Positions 13,267 to 20,101 are shown, numbered from the stretch's first letter. The stretch is DNA of 20,101 nt from an uncultured Eubacteriales bacterium (GCA_900540805.1 UQHL01000035.1:1-20101); one strand, 5' to 3'. The notes: generated by a model not told the origin, from the sequence alone. Numbers and translations: made by a program.

Positions 13267-14502
13267 TCAGTCACCTTCCTCTAATTTTTGTATTAATTTT
13301 TCCAATGCCTGTAAACGTTCCTCGTCTGACAGACCTGCAAACGCTTTCCGTAGCGTCGCCGGACCCATATACCGGATCGGTTTGATTTTCCTCTTCTCCG
13401 CGTTCGTAAAGTCTTGCAGGATTTCCTCGATACACGATTCTATCCGGATCGGCCTTTCAAGGCTTTGCAGTTTCTCAAGAAAGATATTCCATAAATAATC
13501 CGTCTGAAGCGTCGGATTAAACATATCGTCCACTTCATTAAAATTGTGCTTTTGCAAACAACCGTACGTCTGATACGTACGCCGATTTTTCAAAGCGTCG
13601 TATAAACAGCACATATCCTCGTAAGAAAATATCTTTTCCTGTTTATACGTGCCCTTGATCGCGTATTTGAAAATTTCATGATATTTACCCCGGGCGTTAT
13701 TCGCCACAACGTCAAAGCCGTCCTTGTATTTCCCCTCCGTCAGCTCCCGCATGTTCCGGAGATTGTCTTTCGTTACGGGAATGTCCAGCATCAACAGACA
13801 CCAGATTTTTTGCAAAAGCACTTCCAAGGCCGAAAATTTTGTTCTTACGATTTCACCGTGCTGAGTTTTCGTTTTCGAGAAGGAGTTTTCAACGATTTTC
13901 GGCAGGTTCAAACCCTTTTTTAAGACTACCATACAGTGGAAATGCGGGTGAAAGTCGCCGTATTGCTTCCGCTTCCCCGTCGTGATCTCCAATGACCGCA
14001 CCGCGCCCGCATAACCGTATTTCCCGAAATCCAGACCTTTGATTTTCTTGTGGCCGGAGAAATACTCTATCAGTCGGGAAAATCGGTTTGTCATTTTGTC
14101 TAACGTCCATTTTAATTTTGCGCCCGTTACGTTCGGAACCGTGATAATCACATGATAAATGTCGTAGTCCGTTTCTAATTCTTTTAGCAGCGGGGCATAA
14201 AGATCGTATCGCCGCTGCGCCTTCAGGCTTTGACAGACATAACAAAAATTATCGTTACAACGAATGATCTCCCTGATGTTCTTGATTCCGTGCTTTTTGT
14301 AATAGTCCAAATGCCAGACCTTCGAACAATTCAACGTCTTTTCGGCCTTGCGGTGAAATAACTCGTCGTGATAGTCCTCCGCCATTCGGTCGTAGTATTC
14401 GGCTTGATAGATATTGTACTTTGCTTTCGCTTGTAGCTTTTGAAACCAATCTTTGCCAAACCCCAACGCCAAGGCGGAATCTGTTTGTGTTTGTTTTGTC
14501 AT
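13267..14502 (-). CDS. rep: Rep_1-family rolling-circle replication initiator
   Basis: A 411-aa HUH endonuclease of the Rep_1 (pC194/pUB110-like) group. A cysteine motif (CNDNFCYVC, 82-90) is followed by the strand IYHVIITVPN (115-124), then GYAGAVRSLEIT and the HUH metal site HPHFH (185-189), with the probable catalytic tyrosine in KYHEIFKYAIKG (Tyr274 or Tyr280). These proteins nick one strand at the origin and become linked to it through tyrosine. The start at 14502 is preferred over ATG 14505 because GAGGTGG then has better spacing; an upstream frame from 14622 lacks a ribosome site and covers the candidate origin. Length is above the usual 250-350 aa because of a C-terminal extension. 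It lies upstream of the membrane-protein genes and gives this block its replication function. Confidence 0.9.
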   Translation of the reverse strand: MTKQTQTDSALALGFGKDWFQKLQAKAKYNIYQAEYYDRMAEDYHDELFHRKAEKTLNCSKVWHLDYYKKHGIKNIREIIRCNDNFCYVCQSLKAQRRYDLYAPLLKELETDYDIYHVIITVPNVTGAKLKWTLDKMTNRFSRLIEYFSGHKKIKGLDFGKYGYAGAVRSLEITTGKRKQYGDFHPHFHCMVVLKKGLNLPKIVENSFSKTKTQHGEIVRTKFSALEVLLQKIWCLLMLDIPVTKDNLRNMRELTEGKYKDGFDVVANNARGKYHEIFKYAIKGTYKQEKIFSYEDMCCLYDALKNRRTYQTYGCLQKHNFNEVDDMFNPTLQTDYLWNIFLEKLQSLERPIRIESCIEEILQDFTNAEKRKIKPIRYMGPATLRKAFAGLSDEERLQALEKLIQKLEEGD

Positions 14503-14589
14503 CATTCCACCTCGTGGGAAGGTTTCATTACCCGACTTTTGCGTTTTGAAGTTTTTGTTTCGAGAAATTCGTGGGCAGAGAAGTTTATA

Positions 14590-14640
14590 ATATATCAAGG
14601 AGGGGAGCCTTGAGGGTCCCACTGCCCCCGAAGGCTCCGC
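14590..14640 (-). other. Candidate double-strand origin upstream of rep
   Basis: Read leftward, a hairpin GGAGCCTT...AAGGCTCC (14604-14638, inner GGG/CCC pairs) is followed at once by CCTCCTTGATATATTATA. CTTGATA (14593-14599) matches the nick-site core used by pC194/pUB110-type Rep proteins (TCTTG|ATA). The 7-base core also occurs once by chance near 18779, so the argument rests on core plus hairpin plus position in the non-coding gap before rep. Confidence 0.55.
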
Positions 14641-14682
14641 CGCTTCGTTTTCTCCGCATCACCCGCCTTTACGTTTTTCCCG

Positions 14683-15213
14683 TCAGGCCAGCAATGTGGA
14701 TAACGCCCTTAACTTGCGACAATTCCCCGCATAACGATAATCCGGACGCTCGTCCGTTGAAAAATCCGGGACTTCGATCGGGATAAAATCCCGGCCGCAT
14801 TCCAGATAATACGTCTCACCGTCCTTGTTCCCGCCCTTCGAGACCTTCTTCGCTATCAGGTTCACAGGCTCACGGGTTTCGCCCGTCTCCTGATTGCCCG
14901 CAAACATCAACAGCACTTCGACGCGCGCGCCGTAATTGACGTCTTTCTTTTTCTCCTTTTCCTGCTTCTTCTGCTCCGGCTCGGTCGAATTAATGAGGAC
15001 TTCTTCCTCGTATTCGTCCTCGAACTCTTTTAACTCTTTTTCAGCCTCTTTCTCCGCGTCCTTCGGCGCGTCTTTCGTCGCCGCACTGCCGTAATACTTC
15101 GCCCGGATAGGTACAAAATTTCCTACCATGTTGACACCGCATACCGAAAAATACGTCGTCGGGTAATCGCTGCCTTCCTTCTGCTTCTGTTTTGCCATTA
15201 AATACACTTGCAT
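14683..15213 (-). CDS. Possible ssDNA-binding protein with acidic linker
   Basis: A 176-aa protein. The first 40 residues (YPTTYFSVCGVNMVGNFVPI) and last 65 (GARVEVLLMFAGNQ, YYLECGRDFIPIEVPDF) look like beta strands, separated by a Glu/Lys-rich linker (about 45-100) of low complexity. Position directly before rep and a strand-rich fold resemble the place of single-strand-binding proteins (gpV) in filamentous phages, but no binding motif is visible, so the role is a guess. AAGGAG stands 7 bases before the ATG at 15213. Not recognised by family. Confidence 0.55.
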   Translation of the reverse strand: MQVYLMAKQKQKEGSDYPTTYFSVCGVNMVGNFVPIRAKYYGSAATKDAPKDAEKEAEKELKEFEDEYEEEVLINSTEPEQKKQEKEKKKDVNYGARVEVLLMFAGNQETGETREPVNLIAKKVSKGGNKDGETYYLECGRDFIPIEVPDFSTDERPDYRYAGNCRKLRALSTLLA

Positions 15214-15227
15214 TTCTGCGCTCCTTT

Positions 15228-15262
15228 TGCCCTGTTCAGGCTGTTTCCTGCCCTGTTCGGGC
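15228..15262. repeat. Two GCCCTGTTC hairpin repeats before a ribosome site
   Basis: TGCCCTGTTC[AG]GGC occurs at 15228-15241 and 15249-15262, each able to fold as a small hairpin (GCCC-TGTTC-GGGC in the second). On the leftward message they stand just upstream of the AAAAGGAG site of the 176-aa gene, echoing the hairpin-plus-ribosome-site leaders of the rightward operon. The rest of the gap 15263-15356 holds a GC-rich hairpin at 15313-15330 (CGGTCC / GGACCG) and no gene. Confidence 0.65.
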
Positions 15263-15356
15263 GTTGTTTTTATTTATCCAAAACCTTGCGGTTTTTGAAT
15301 AGCGTTTTTTATCGGTCCAGCGTCGGACCGCTTGAAATATAAGGCTTTCAGCTATG

Positions 15357-16223
15357 TCATGCCTCTGTTTCCGCGTCAAATATATCGTCCATTTGCGCCG
15401 TTTCCGCGGCTTTCATCATTCGGTCTATTTGTGCTTCCAATTCGGCCAAACCCACCGTATAGCCCGAGGTCTTTCTTAAGGCCGAGATCTGGTCTTTCAT
15501 GCGTTCGCAAAATTTTATGTACGCGTCGTATTTTTTTGAGATCAATCCCGGCGATTTCTTTTCCTTCGGTTCTTCGGCCGGAAGTTCGTCCGTCACCGAC
15601 GTGAATTTTTTATTCAGATACCGTTTCTTATAAAATCGTTGTTCTTTTACATACTCCTCGTACGCGGATAAATCCTCCCGCCACGTCGTTTTCAAATCCA
15701 CTTCCCAGTCCTTCAGCGCGTAATATTTACTTAACTTATTGAGCTGTTCGCACGTCACCTCCGGCGTCAGCTTCCCCTCCAGACCGTTTTGAAACGTCGC
15801 CATAATTCCCAGCTTTGAAGCAGTAAAACGTTGATACGTCTCCGGCAACACCGGCTGATTGTTGCAAAACCTTGTATTGATCGCCATGAGCCGGATCGCT
15901 GTCGTTTTCGGTGTACCCAAACACGTTTCACAAAATTTATAAAACGACGTATAGCCTTGCAAGCCTTCGTCCTGCGCATAGCGATAGAGTTCTTCGCGTT
16001 TGATTAGGTTCAAAAAATATCCCGCGCGAATAAATGCGTCCGCGATCTGATTTGTGCAGCGGAAATATTGTTTCATGTAATGGATCAATGTCGATGTTTT
16101 CGGCTCCGCTTCCAAGGGAAGAACCTGTTCAAACTGCACCTGCCCCACATGCTGGACATATTTTGCCGATGAGATCTCTTTTATCTGTACCTTAACGAAT
16201 GTTTCAATAAGGTCGTACGACAT
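15357..16223 (-). CDS. Putative DNA-binding protein, paralogue of the 332-aa protein
   Basis: A 288-aa protein. The start at 16223 is chosen because GAGGAAGGT lies 6 bases upstream; an earlier ATG at 16325 would cover the hairpin region. Residues 50-170 contain a helical core (YTSFYKFCETCLGTPKTTAI, then TASKLGIMATF and LTPEVTCEQLNKL) that lines up with the 332-aa protein upstream (DRFEDFCVYAFGFSKTKVS, TSQLVELG, MTVAEMRLVKN). The pattern resembles the helix-turn-helix core of ParB-like or DUF3102-type proteins, though I cannot name the family. A charged helix follows (KKSPGLISKKYDAYIKF, RMMKAAETAQ). It is probably a regulator or replication partner, since it lies before rep. Confidence 0.6.
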   Translation of the reverse strand: MSYDLIETFVKVQIKEISSAKYVQHVGQVQFEQVLPLEAEPKTSTLIHYMKQYFRCTNQIADAFIRAGYFLNLIKREELYRYAQDEGLQGYTSFYKFCETCLGTPKTTAIRLMAINTRFCNNQPVLPETYQRFTASKLGIMATFQNGLEGKLTPEVTCEQLNKLSKYYALKDWEVDLKTTWREDLSAYEEYVKEQRFYKKRYLNKKFTSVTDELPAEEPKEKKSPGLISKKYDAYIKFCERMKDQISALRKTSGYTVGLAELEAQIDRMMKAAETAQMDDIFDAETEA

Positions 16224-16268
16224 AGTTTTACCTTCCTCTATTCTGTTTTCGTTTGTCCTCTTTTCACA

Positions 16269-16450
16269 GTTACGGGGATTTGCAACTCCCCGTAACCCTT
16301 GAGGAAGTGAGAACTTCCGGTTCACGCGCCGGGCGTTCCCATATCGACGGGATTGCTCCCGCCGCTTTATGAAGATTTTTAGTGCTATGAGCTTCTTTTA
16401 TCCCTCCCCGGAGAGTGCCCGCAACCGCTTACAGGCACTCATAACAGGAG
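16269..16450 (-). other. Hairpin-rich leader: candidate packaging or replication signal
   Basis: The gap 16224-16505 contains four tight hairpins: 10-bp GTTACGGGGA / TCCCCGTAAC (16269-16296); 6-bp GGAAGT-GAGA-ACTTCC (16303-16318); 8-bp CGACGGGA-TTGC-TCCCGCCG (16345-16364, one wobble); and 7-bp GAGTGCC / GGCACTC (16413-16440) extended by outer CTCC/GGAG pairs. No gene with a ribosome site is present. Such clusters mark ssDNA origins, packaging hairpins or structured leaders of the downstream gene. Which applies cannot be read from sequence alone. Confidence 0.6.
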
Positions 16451-16505
16451 AGAGATCCCGTCCCCGAGGTATGGACTTTCGCCCGTTGCCCGGGATATTG
16501 TTTCT

Positions 16506-17033
16506 TCAAGCCCCATCGTCACGACTTAACGCCGCTTTTATTCGGCCGATCGTTTCCATGGTCGCCGCATCCGGCGCTTCTTCTGCGACAATCTCGGCCG
16601 TTTCTTCGTTCAGACGCTGCCATTTACACATTACATTCGACACGTTGAGTTCAGAAAAAGGCTCCTCGTTCGCTTGCGCCCAATCCTCGAACAGATTATA
16701 AAAAATTACCGAGGTCAGCAGGATATCTGGCGCGGAAAACTTAAAGGTTCCTATCTTCGCCTTGCCCGCGTGCTGCGCCTGATACAGCTTTATCATAAGA
16801 ATTTTATACAGCCACGTTGACATAGCCCCTACTTCCGAGAACTCACACGGGATTTTCCAACGCTTACGCATATCCGAAAACGCTGCTGTTATGTAAGAAT
16901 TCACCGCCGCTAATGAAAAATCGTCCGACATACAGCCTTTCAGACTGTTTTCGTAAACGCTCAAATCCTGATAATACCGTTTCTTAAAAGCTTTTCGCAA
17001 TGAGCGTTTCAGACACCATTTCTTTATAGACAT
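16506..17033 (-). CDS. Unknown soluble protein
   Basis: A 175-aa protein starting MSIKKWCLKRSLRKAFKKRY, with GGAGAGAG upstream at 17033 (an earlier in-frame ATG at 17078 overlaps the previous gene without a better site). The N-terminus is strongly basic, the middle helical with aromatic and Cys residues (SYITAAFSDMRKRWKIPCEF, TWLYKILMIKLYQAQ) and the end acidic (EEAPDAATMETIGRIKAAL). No signal peptide or confident span. Not recognised; soluble in the cytoplasm is the best guess. Confidence 0.6.
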   Translation of the reverse strand: MSIKKWCLKRSLRKAFKKRYYQDLSVYENSLKGCMSDDFSLAAVNSYITAAFSDMRKRWKIPCEFSEVGAMSTWLYKILMIKLYQAQHAGKAKIGTFKFSAPDILLTSVIFYNLFEDWAQANEEPFSELNVSNVMCKWQRLNEETAEIVAEEAPDAATMETIGRIKAALSRDDGA

Positions 17034-17056
17034 TCTCTCTCTCCTGCCGATTTCTA

Positions 17057-17401
17057 TTACTTCTTGCGGCTTGCCCAAAACGACTGCTTTTTCTGTTTAC
17101 GGGCTTCAAACTTCTTGACGTCTTCCGGCTTACCGCTCTTTGCTTTCTTAGCCAAATGCGCGTCCATTCCGTCATACTGCGCCGCCAGGTAGCCTTTTCT
17201 ATACGCGATCTGTTCCGAAGAAGGCTTCAATACCGAACCGCCCTCATCTACTTTCAGTTTCCCCGTATTCGTGCGGAGCTGTTGCTCTCGCAATTCCCGC
17301 GAGTATTTTTCACCTTTGCCAGTCGGGGTCAACAACGTTACGTCTTTTCCCTTACTGTTCTTGCCCTGCCAGGCTACTATCTTACGTTCCTTTTTTGCCA
17401 T
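17057..17401 (-). CDS. Unknown small basic protein
   Basis: A 114-aa basic protein (MAKKERKIVAWQGKNSKGKD, KKFEARKQKKQSFWASRKK), low in hydrophobic residues and probably partly disordered. AGAGGTAAAGG precedes the ATG. It resembles the other small basic proteins of this block in composition, not in sequence. The gap to the upstream 332-aa gene is 64 bases. Nucleic-acid binding is plausible. Confidence 0.65.
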   Translation of the reverse strand: MAKKERKIVAWQGKNSKGKDVTLLTPTGKGEKYSRELREQQLRTNTGKLKVDEGGSVLKPSSEQIAYRKGYLAAQYDGMDAHLAKKAKSGKPEDVKKFEARKQKKQSFWASRKK

Positions 17402-17465
17402 TTGTCCTTTACCTCTTTTTTTTATTTGCTCGCCGTATTCACAACGCGAACAGCGATTTTAATTA

Positions 17466-18464
17466 TCACAGCTCCTCCACATGCAACGACATGTATTTCT
17501 CGAGCTGGTCTTTCGTTACCTGAAGCGGATAATCATAAAGCTCCGTTTTCAGATAGTACCGCGGCGCGTCATATACCGTCAGTTTCTCCGCGTCCATACA
17601 TACATGCGATTCCGACGCATATACCACTGCGCCGTTCTTCAAATTATAATGATACACACGTTCGAATAACGGATAATACCCACGATTGTATTGACTGTCC
17701 CATTCCGTATAGCGCGAAAGCCAATGCCTCCGACCGGCACGGTTTTTGAAATCGAATTTACTTTCTTCTTGCTTTAATTCGGTTCCGACGTCGGATTTGC
17801 AATCCGTCGCCGACGTATCTGACTGTTCTTCCGGTTCAAAAACTTCTTCCTTTCTCGCAAGATCCGTCAATGTTATTTGTCCCGGCAAAACATCGGGATT
17901 TTTCGAGGTCGGTTTTAATTTTGCTTCGGCACGTTTCTTCGCTTCCGTCAAAGCTTCTTTCGGCGTCCACGTACTGCTACAAGCCGTTTTCAATAGATTT
18001 TTTACAAGGCGCATTTCCGCGACGGTCATTTTAGGATTAAAGAATTTACGGTCATATTCTGAAACCGAACCGAGTTCCACAAGCTGGCTCGTGTTATACC
18101 CCGCGTATTTTTTGTCGATAAAATCTACGTTTTCGCCATTCAGCTTGACAAACTCCGCGATGTTTAACAAATTTGAAACTTTCGTTTTACTGAAACCGAA
18201 CGCATAAACGCAAAAATCTTCGAAACGATCATACGAAAAACAGATATTCGCATTCGGATCGAATACTTCCCGCCAATACAACGATTGTTTTAATTCTTTC
18301 AGACGGAGCCCCAATAAGCACATGTCCTTGACCGTTGCGTGGGCGTACTCCAAGATCCTTTGACAGTCTGTTAAAAAATCCTGTTTTTCGTCCTCCGTTA
18401 CATAGCACGAGTATTTGAAAAAATTAAAATTCTCCCGCGATTGAAAATCTAATAACTCCGACAT
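17466..18464 (-). CDS. Putative DNA-binding protein with palindrome-encoded linker
   Basis: A 332-aa protein. Residues 35-160 hold a helical core (RILEYAHATVKDMCLLGLRL, FEDFCVYAFGFSKTKVSNLL, NTSQLVELG, FNPKMTVAEMRLVKN) that lines up with the 288-aa protein further downstream, so the two are paralogues. A poorly conserved linker (EPEEQSDTSATDCKSDVG, about 205-225) contains the dispersed palindrome. A C-terminal domain of about 90 residues (RRHWLSRYTEWDSQYNRGYY) is unrelated to the paralogue. AGGAGG precedes the ATG at 18464. The gap to the next gene upstream (18465-18638) contains only a 7-codon frame and small hairpins. Regulator or partition-like role likely, not proved. Confidence 0.62.
   Translation of the reverse strand: MSELLDFQSRENFNFFKYSCYVTEDEKQDFLTDCQRILEYAHATVKDMCLLGLRLKELKQSLYWREVFDPNANICFSYDRFEDFCVYAFGFSKTKVSNLLNIAEFVKLNGENVDFIDKKYAGYNTSQLVELGSVSEYDRKFFNPKMTVAEMRLVKNLLKTACSSTWTPKEALTEAKKRAEAKLKPTSKNPDVLPGQITLTDLARKEEVFEPEEQSDTSATDCKSDVGTELKQEESKFDFKNRAGRRHWLSRYTEWDSQYNRGYYPLFERVYHYNLKNGAVVYASESHVCMDAEKLTVYDAPRYYLKTELYDYPLQVTKDQLEKYMSLHVEEL
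17783..17795. repeat. Dispersed palindrome inside the 332-aa gene
   Basis: TTCCGACGTCGGA, one base short of the full 14-base core. Read as KSDVGTEL in the linker of the putative DNA-binding protein. Confidence 0.75.
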
Positions 18465-18638
18465 TCCTTCCTCCTATTACCTTCCTCAAGGTGTTTCGTT
18501 TGGTAACGGGTCTTTATTCGGAACCCGATAAACCGATTTTCAAAAAACATTTCAGGTTGTGTGGTCTTTGATTTTCAAAGCGTCAGAAGATCAGCCCGCT
18601 TTCTTTCCTGCCATTCTTCCGCTCCTTTGTGTTTTCGC

Positions 18639-19661
18639 TTAAAACTTGATCGCTCCGTTATTTACGTTTACGTCTGTCACCGATACTGAAAATGTACTTC
18701 TTCCTGCCGAATAGCTCTTTTGATACGCGCCGTTTGAATATTTGCCCGTGGCCGTAATCCGATATAAAAACAGTTCGCCTTGATACTTCAAAAATGCGTT
18801 TCGGACATTGTTCATTTGCGCTATCCCCACTGCTCCCGTCGTGCCTCCGCTATATTTCAGGATCTTCAATACGTTTTCTTTCGAGCTTACAAAAGAAGTT
18901 TCCGTACTGCTCCAGCCCGCACTGATACTGTCTGCCGTAAGTCCTGTCAAATTTGCTTTAACGCCCAATATCGCCGATGGCGCCGTCATTAACGTGCAGC
19001 TATAAGTAAAGGTATCATCTACCGTACCCGTTCCGCAGACCGCCGCACACTCCCACGTATATGTGTATCCCTCCGCACTGAACTCGACGGTTTCCGCCGG
19101 GCTTCCGTTCTTTTTCATTGTCACCGATACATCTGTGATTCGCTTGACGTAATCCACCGTTACTTCCGCTTGCGCATACGTATTATCCCGAGACGTCACT
19201 TTCACTTGTATTTGTTCGCCGAAGGCCTGTTTACATTCCACCACCGCCGTCAGCGCTCCGTCCGCGCTCGGCGTTACCGTCACATAGTCCGTTATCGTTT
19301 TCCCGCTCGCCCACGCCGAACTTCCGTTTTTGAACGCGATACTCCAATCTACCTTTTTATTGGTCGCGTCTGAAGGCGTGATCGTCGCTGTCAAGGTGTA
19401 CGCCGTTTCCGCCAATGGCGACACGCCATTCTCGGCATACTCGCTTGACAAAAGCTTTGTTGCCGTCAGCTGCATTCCGTTGCCTTCCGGTTTGTTAAAT
19501 ATCACGCCTCCGCCGACGTCTTCGGAGGGGGCTTCCATTTCTATTCTTTCATTCCCGCCATGCGTTATCTGCTCTTTGATCGCATAGACCCCGGCGCCGA
19601 TCCCGGCGCCGAGTACCAACGATAACAGATTCGATACGATTCGCGTTTTCTTATCTGTCAT
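18639..19661 (-). CDS. Membrane-anchored Ig-like surface protein
   Basis: A 340-aa protein with an N-terminal anchor (residues 8-28, VSNLLSLVLGAGIGAGVYA), a linker with SEDVGGG (encoded by another GACGTC-centred site), an Ig-like (Big_2-type) domain at 68-172 (TATITPSDATNKKVDWSI, VECKQAFGEQIQVKVTS), and a C-terminal half ending SVTDVNVNNGAIKF. The Ig-like domain and the end clearly relate to the lipoprotein at 11793-12848 (VQCKQPFGDDT; SSVTGVSLDGALKI). AAAGGAG stands 11 bases before the ATG. It lies 18 bases after the partial gene to the right, in the same operon. Surface or virion-structural role inferred from topology and context. Confidence 0.75.
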   Translation of the reverse strand: MTDKKTRIVSNLLSLVLGAGIGAGVYAIKEQITHGGNERIEMEAPSEDVGGGVIFNKPEGNGMQLTATKLLSSEYAENGVSPLAETAYTLTATITPSDATNKKVDWSIAFKNGSSAWASGKTITDYVTVTPSADGALTAVVECKQAFGEQIQVKVTSRDNTYAQAEVTVDYVKRITDVSVTMKKNGSPAETVEFSAEGYTYTWECAAVCGTGTVDDTFTYSCTLMTAPSAILGVKANLTGLTADSISAGWSSTETSFVSSKENVLKILKYSGGTTGAVGIAQMNNVRNAFLKYQGELFLYRITATGKYSNGAYQKSYSAGRSTFSVSVTDVNVNNGAIKF

Positions 19662-19679
19662 TTTTCTTTCGCTCCTTTA

Positions 19680-20101
19680 TCAGAATACAATCTCCGTTTC
19701 GTCGACCACTATGCTCTCCACACCTTTCTGCGTTACGATCTTCGACGTGTCGAATCTCAATCCGTACGTTTCAAGCAGTTTCCCGCCCTCCGTGTCATAA
19801 ATTTCCACCGTGTAAGCGTCTGCTCCCGTATAGGTAGGAATATTTGCGATCAGCTTGTTCTTTATCGTGTTATTTGCTTTATGCAACGCTTCCCCCCACG
19901 TCTTATCGAAAAAGCCCGTCAGCGTCGCACTCGCTCCTCCGCTATATTCTTTCAAATCTGCGGTTTTCGCTCCCGACGCCGTTATCACTCCGCCGAATGC
20001 CATAGCGGGTTTGATTTTAAAATATTCCGCCTTGTCCGTATTTGCTCGCGTATAAACCGTAGATTTGTTCACGCTTATCTGCACCGCCGCGCTCTTGCTC
20101 T
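19680..20101 (-). CDS. Unknown extracytoplasmic-type protein, partial (5' end outside)
   Basis: At least 140 residues are visible and the frame runs past the window edge without a stop; an internal GTG at 20084 has no ribosome site, so the true start lies outside. It is strand-rich (TRANTDKAEYFKIKPAMAF, GADAYTVEIYDTEGGKLLE), with Gly/Thr/Ala character like the surface proteins next to it. Its end (KGVESIVVDETEIVF) resembles the tails of the other three surface proteins. No motif is recognised. Signal or anchor, if any, lies outside. Confidence 0.6.
   Translation of the reverse strand, partial: SKSAAVQISVNKSTVYTRANTDKAEYFKIKPAMAFGGVITASGAKTADLKEYSGGASATLTGFFDKTWGEALHKANNTIKNKLIANIPTYTGADAYTVEIYDTEGGKLLETYGLRFDTSKIVTQKGVESIVVDETEIVF

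Noticed and set aside
14503..14622. Longer start for the rep gene at 14622
   Set aside because: No ribosome site there, and the extension would be read through the candidate origin hairpin; ATG 14502 follows GAGGTGG.
16269..16505. Group II or group I intron core
   Set aside because: No domain V-like hairpin, no conserved core motifs and no reverse transcriptase or homing gene.
18465..18638. 7-codon and 34-codon leftward frames in the gap before the 332-aa gene
   Set aside because: The first has a ribosome site but is too short to call; the second has none. Small hairpins such as CTTTGA-TTT-TCAAAG are present, but nothing firm.
1..20101. CRISPR array
   Set aside because: No regularly spaced repeat-spacer pattern was seen; the repeats found are palindromes, operators or leaders.

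Overview
The window looks like the left part of an integrated mobile element in a Gram-positive Clostridia-like bacterium (Bacillota). The reasons are strong AGGAGG-type ribosome sites, TTGACA/TATAAT promoters, Rep_1-type rolling-circle replication, Phd/ParE and Panacea-type toxin-antitoxin modules, a J-domain protein and a DUF3846 protein. The host genus cannot be read from the sequence.

Left edge (1-210): two terminator hairpins, then the 3' end of a tRNA gene on the minus strand (T-arm, acceptor strand and CCA; probably tRNA-Leu) with no 5' part. This is the expected scar of integration into a tRNA 3' end, so bases 1 to about 97 are probably chromosome and the rest is element. No integrase lies inside the window, and the other element end lies beyond 20101.

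Bases 185-1015 hold a leftward Phd antitoxin / ParE toxin pair followed by a second, shortened Phd gene at the edge. Bases 1016-1430 have no gene but contain a strong promoter, large inverted repeats and a terminator.

Bases 1431-4516 are a divergent control region (small ribbon-helix-helix-like protein, three copies of an operator-like repeat, a strong rightward promoter) and a rightward operon of eight small genes: a J-domain protein, a DUF3846 protein and six unrecognised ones. Bases 4549-5531 are a separate rightward toxin-antitoxin unit (Panacea/DUF4065 antitoxin plus MazF/PemK-like toxin) ended by a terminator.

Bases 5535 to beyond 20101 are one long leftward block. In order of transcription (right to left) it holds a partial unknown protein, a membrane-anchored Ig-like protein, a putative DNA-binding protein, two small proteins, a second putative DNA-binding protein, a possible ssDNA-binding protein, a Rep_1 HUH replication initiator, a 52-aa single-span membrane protein, a basic 77-aa protein, an Ig-like lipoprotein, two or three other membrane-anchored secreted proteins, and finally a 727-aa P-loop ATPase of Zot/pI type with N-terminal membrane spans. 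A rolling-circle initiator, many inner-membrane-anchored extracytoplasmic proteins and a Zot-like ATPase together resemble a filamentous-phage (inovirus-like) replication and extrusion programme, but larger than usual and rearranged for a cell with one membrane. A small promoter-plus-terminator RNA on the opposite strand (about 8166-8233), a hairpin-rich 180-base gap (16269-16450) and a candidate rolling-circle origin (14590-14640) lie inside the block. A palindrome with core TTCCGACGTCGGAA recurs through the window, both inside genes and as a terminator stem.
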